DNA from: Actinomycetota bacterium | Lineage (GTDB): Bacteria > Actinomycetota > Actinomycetes > Actinomycetales > Cellulomonadaceae | Direction: 5' to 3' | Assembly: GCA_018898235.1 (NCBI GenBank) | Contig: JAHIJU010000223.1 | Span: 1 to 7,439, forward strand | DNA length: 7,439 bases | Part shown: positions 5,858 through 7,439 of the stretch, in pieces | Layout of the letters: every line of letters begins with the position of its first letter | Position numbering within the stretch: the first letter of the stretch is position 1 | The notes under the pieces: model-generated | Told to the model about the DNA's origin: nothing | The model's input: the letters and a program-made list of their open reading frames with translations, nothing else | The model's database searches: none | Translations under genes and position numbers: made by a program

Positions 5858-6244
5858 ATGTCGATCGTGGTGGGTTTCCTGGCGACCCTCGAAGGACGGG
5901 CGGCGCTCGACGAGGCGATCGCCCGGGCCAAGGAGCACAGCGAGCCCCTGTACGTGGTGGTCAGCCTGCGCACCGGCGCGACGCCCGAGCTGGAGGGCGA
6001 GACCGTCGAGGCACTCGCGTCCACGGCCGGGCTCGCGGGCGTCGAGCACCAGGTCAGAGTGCTGCGCGGCGGTGACGTCGCGGACGACATCCTGGGTGTG
6101 GCGGAGGAGGTCGAGGCGCGGCTCGTGGTCCTCGGCCTGCGTCGACGTAGCCGGGTGGGCAAGCTCATCCTCGGCGCGAACGCCCAGCGTGTGCTGTTCG
6201 ACGCGCCCTGCCCGGTGCTCACGGTCAAGCCCGAGGCCACCTGA
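5858..6244 (+). CDS. Universal stress protein (UspA family), single domain, altered ATP motif
   Basis: A 128-residue single-domain UspA fold: N-terminal strand MSIVVGFLAT, helix with EGRAALDEAI, strand YVVVSL, strand ARLVVLGLR (87-95) and C-terminal strand PCPVLTVKP (117-125). Family members are cytoplasmic dimers that help cells cope with stress; many bind ATP through G-2X-G-9X-G(S/T). Here the motif region reads GLRRRSRVGKLILGANAQRVL from G93. The second glycine is Arg96, and the Ser/Thr after G106 is Ala107, so ATP binding may be weak or absent. The start is firm: GGGGAGG (5846-5852) lies 5 nt upstream of the ATG. It sits between the DUF4192 gene and the primary sigma factor gene, in the same direction, with 172 nt to the latter. 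What it protects against cannot be read from sequence. Confidence 0.92.
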   Translation: MSIVVGFLATLEGRAALDEAIARAKEHSEPLYVVVSLRTGATPELEGETVEALASTAGLAGVEHQVRVLRGGDVADDILGVAEEVEARLVVLGLRRRSRVGKLILGANAQRVLFDAPCPVLTVKPEAT

Positions 6245-6257
6245 CCGGTCGCTGCCG

Positions 6258-6283
6258 GGAATCCTGGAGTCCTGTGCGTCGTT
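6258..6283 (+). promoter_or_regulatory. Candidate SigR/SigH-type (thiol-stress) promoter upstream of the primary sigma gene
   Basis: GGGAAT (6257-6262) and GTT (6281-6283) are separated by exactly 18 nt, matching the GGAAT-N18/19-GTT consensus of actinobacterial SigR/SigH sigma factors. Transcription would start near 6290, leaving a leader of about 125 nt before the sigma factor GTG. In Streptomyces the primary sigma gene hrdB has a SigR-dependent second promoter, which makes this placement biologically sensible. Called from motif and position only. Confidence 0.55.
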
Positions 6284-6355
6284 GGGTTGGAGTACCGCCA
6301 TACCGCGAGGGCTGGTCCGAGCGTGTGGTCGCAGCCCACAGACCCGTGCGGTCGG

Positions 6356-6361
6356 TACAAT
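6356..6361 (+). promoter_or_regulatory. Housekeeping -10 box for the primary sigma gene
   Basis: TACAAT is the best match to the TATAAT/TANNNT consensus in the gap and stands out in this GC-rich sequence. It lies 55 nt before the GTG start, giving a leader of about 48 nt. No good -35 hexamer is found 16-19 nt upstream, so it may depend on an activator such as RbpA or CarD; that is an inference. Confidence 0.6.
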
Positions 6362-6376
6362 GTGACGTTGTCGCCC

Positions 6377-6391
6377 CGGCTCCACGAGCCG
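6377..6391 (+). other. Small leader hairpin before the sigma factor ribosome binding site
   Basis: CGGCTC (6377-6382) and GAGCCG (6386-6391) form a perfect 6-bp stem with a 3-nt CAC loop. It lies 13 nt upstream of the GAAAGG ribosome binding site (6405-6410), within the leader of both candidate transcripts. It could stabilise the mRNA end or tune translation. No riboswitch-like architecture is seen. Confidence 0.35.
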
Positions 6392-6416
6392 TTGACTGGC
6401 TGCCGAAAGGTCCTCC

Positions 6417-7439
6417 GTGCCCCTCAAGAACTCCTCCGCGACGTCCCCGACCGAAGGTCAGGCGGACGTGGAGCCCATCGCTCGTGCCGTTGCGGCGGCC
6501 ACGAAGCGCGCCGGAACCGCGACCAAGGCCCGGGTGACGGAGCCCGCACCGCGGACCCGCGGCAAGGGTGCGGCCGCCCCCAAGAAGACGGCCGGCGCAG
6601 CCCCCGCGACCGACACCGATGACGAGTCGGCCGAGGTGGTCGAGGACGTCGACATCGAGCTGGACGCGATCGAGGAGGTCGACGTCGAGGTCGAGGTCGT
6701 CGAGGAGGTGGTCGACGAGCCCGCCGAGGTGGTCGAGGTCGTCGAGGCCGAGAAGCCGGCCCCCGTCGCAGCGGTCGAGACCGAGTCGGAGGACTCCGGG
6801 TTCGTCTACTCGGACGCCGACGACGACGATGCGCCCGCTCAGCAGGTCGTGACGGCGGGTGCCACCGCCGACCCGGTCAAGGACTACCTCAAGCAGATCG
6901 GTAAGGTCGCCCTCCTCAACGCCGAGCAGGAGGTCGAGCTCGCCAAGCGCATCGAGGCCGGGCTGTTCGCCGATGAGCGCCTGGGGCAGATCGCCGGCAC
7001 GCTCGAACCCAAGGCCCGCCGTGAGCTGGAGTGGATCGCCCAGGACGGTCGCCGGGCCAAGAACCACCTGCTCGAGGCGAACCTGCGCCTGGTCGTCTCC
7101 CTCGCCAAGCGCTACACCGGTCGCGGCATGCTGTTCCTGGACCTGATCCAGGAGGGCAACCTGGGCCTGATCCGTGCGGTCGAGAAGTTCGACTACACCA
7201 AGGGCTACAAGTTCTCGACGTATGCCACCTGGTGGATCCGGCAGGCCATCACCCGCGCCATGGCCGACCAGGCCCGCACCATCCGTATCCCGGTGCACAT
7301 GGTCGAGGTCATCAACAAGCTGGCCCGCGTGCAGCGTCAGATGCTCCAGGACCTGGGCCGCGAGCCCACTCCGGAGGAGCTGGCCAAGGAGCTCGACATG
7401 ACGCCCGAGAAGGTCGTCGAGGTCCAGAAGTACGGCCGC
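6417..7439 (+). CDS. sigA: Primary RNA polymerase sigma factor (SigA/HrdB/RpoD), 3' end beyond the window
   Basis: The first 341 codons of the principal sigma-70 factor, which directs core RNA polymerase to housekeeping promoters. A basic Ala/Lys-rich N-terminus (about 1-65) is followed by an acidic Glu/Val tract (73-112). Region 1.2 begins at about D152 with DPVKDYLKQIGKVALL. Region 2 includes NHLLEANLRLVVSLAKRY (from N216), the core-binding DLIQEGNLGLIRA (from D242) and the -10-reading helix FSTYATWWIRQAITRA (266-281). RTIRIPVHMVEVINKL (287-302) leads into region 3.1, and the frame is open at the window end. Regions 3.2 and 4 lie outside; Streptomyces HrdB is about 510 residues. The GTG start has GAAAGG 6 nt upstream, and an in-frame TGA at 6393-6395 rules out an earlier start. 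Two candidate promoters precede it. Assignment to the primary rather than an alternative sigma rests on region 1.2 and the perfect region 2.4. Confidence 0.96.
   Translation, partial: MPLKNSSATSPTEGQADVEPIARAVAAATKRAGTATKARVTEPAPRTRGKGAAAPKKTAGAAPATDTDDESAEVVEDVDIELDAIEEVDVEVEVVEEVVDEPAEVVEVVEAEKPAPVAAVETESEDSGFVYSDADDDDAPAQQVVTAGATADPVKDYLKQIGKVALLNAEQEVELAKRIEAGLFADERLGQIAGTLEPKARRELEWIAQDGRRAKNHLLEANLRLVVSLAKRYTGRGMLFLDLIQEGNLGLIRAVEKFDYTKGYKFSTYATWWIRQAITRAMADQARTIRIPVHMVEVINKLARVQRQMLQDLGREPTPEELAKELDMTPEKVVEVQKYGR
6633..6752 (+). repeat. Low-complexity GTCGAG-rich tract encoding an acidic Glu/Val/Asp run
   Basis: GTCGAG, GAGGTC and GACGTC units recur across 120 bp of the sigma factor gene and encode residues 73-112, almost entirely Glu, Asp and Val. 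All repeats keep the frame. Primary sigma factors often carry an acidic N-terminal extension, but the Val-Glu alternation is simple enough to have grown by replication slippage. Confidence 0.7.

Noticed and set aside
6243..6250. GACCGGTC palindrome over the universal stress protein stop codon
   Set aside because: It has no loop and is too short for a terminator; such 8-bp GC-rich palindromes are common by chance here.
6392..6397. TTGACT resembling a -35 hexamer just before the sigma factor start
   Set aside because: A partner -10 box would fall inside the coding sequence at about 6415, and none is present.
6225..7298. 357-codon open frame on the - strand opposite the sigma factor gene
   Set aside because: It is the mirror of the GTCGAG-rich coding tract (Leu/Asp runs) and lies over a highly conserved sigma gene.
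1..7439. Mobile element, CRISPR array, tRNA/rRNA or prophage signals
   Set aside because: No terminal repeats, transposase or integrase motifs, regularly spaced repeats or tRNA-like folds were seen. All genes belong to core actinobacterial families with uniform composition.

Overview
This is a chromosomal, GC-rich (roughly 70% or more) segment of an actinobacterium. The class II DAHP synthase, the pknL/Rv2175c pair, the IdsA-type prenyl synthase and the HrdB/SigA-type sigma factor all point to Actinomycetota, and the gene style suggests Micrococcales (Cellulomonadaceae-like). That lower rank is an inference. I see no mobile element, tRNA, rRNA or CRISPR array. The window reads as conserved core chromosome.

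Layout. (1) 1-313, +: the C-terminal end of a class II DAHP synthase (shikimate pathway entry). (2) 323-366: a strong 12-bp-stem hairpin between converging genes, a likely bidirectional terminator. (3) 389-2383, -: a PknL-type membrane Ser/Thr kinase with four extracellular PASTA repeats. (4) 2506-2916, +: a divergent Rv2175c-type winged-helix DNA-binding protein, known in mycobacteria as a PknL substrate. (5) 2923-4029 and 4026-4541, both -: a lipoprotein followed by a polyprenyl diphosphate synthase, with stop and start overlapping by 4 bp. (6) 4661-5779, +: a DUF4192 protein diverging from the lipoprotein, across a gap that holds a nested dyad. (7) 5858-6244, +: a single-domain universal stress protein with an altered nucleotide-binding motif. 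(8) 6417 to the window end, +: the primary sigma factor, cut off after about region 3.1.

How the parts relate. The order DAHP synthase - pknL - Rv2175c homologue - prenyl synthase resembles the Mycobacterium tuberculosis aroG-pknL-Rv2175c-idsA2 neighbourhood, but here mptA is absent and the kinase carries PASTA sensor repeats. Kinase and regulator are transcribed divergently, each apparently from a promoter whose -10 box sits 6-7 nt before a GTG start, i.e. a leaderless mRNA layout. The lipoprotein shows the same layout with the same 13-bp core as the Rv2175c homologue.

The sigma-factor gene has two candidate promoters: a clean SigR/SigH-type thiol-stress match (GGGAAT-N18-GTT) and a housekeeping -10 (TACAAT). 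This is the most testable regulatory observation in the window. I found no wholly new system; the points of interest are regulatory architecture and lineage-specific protein features in known families.
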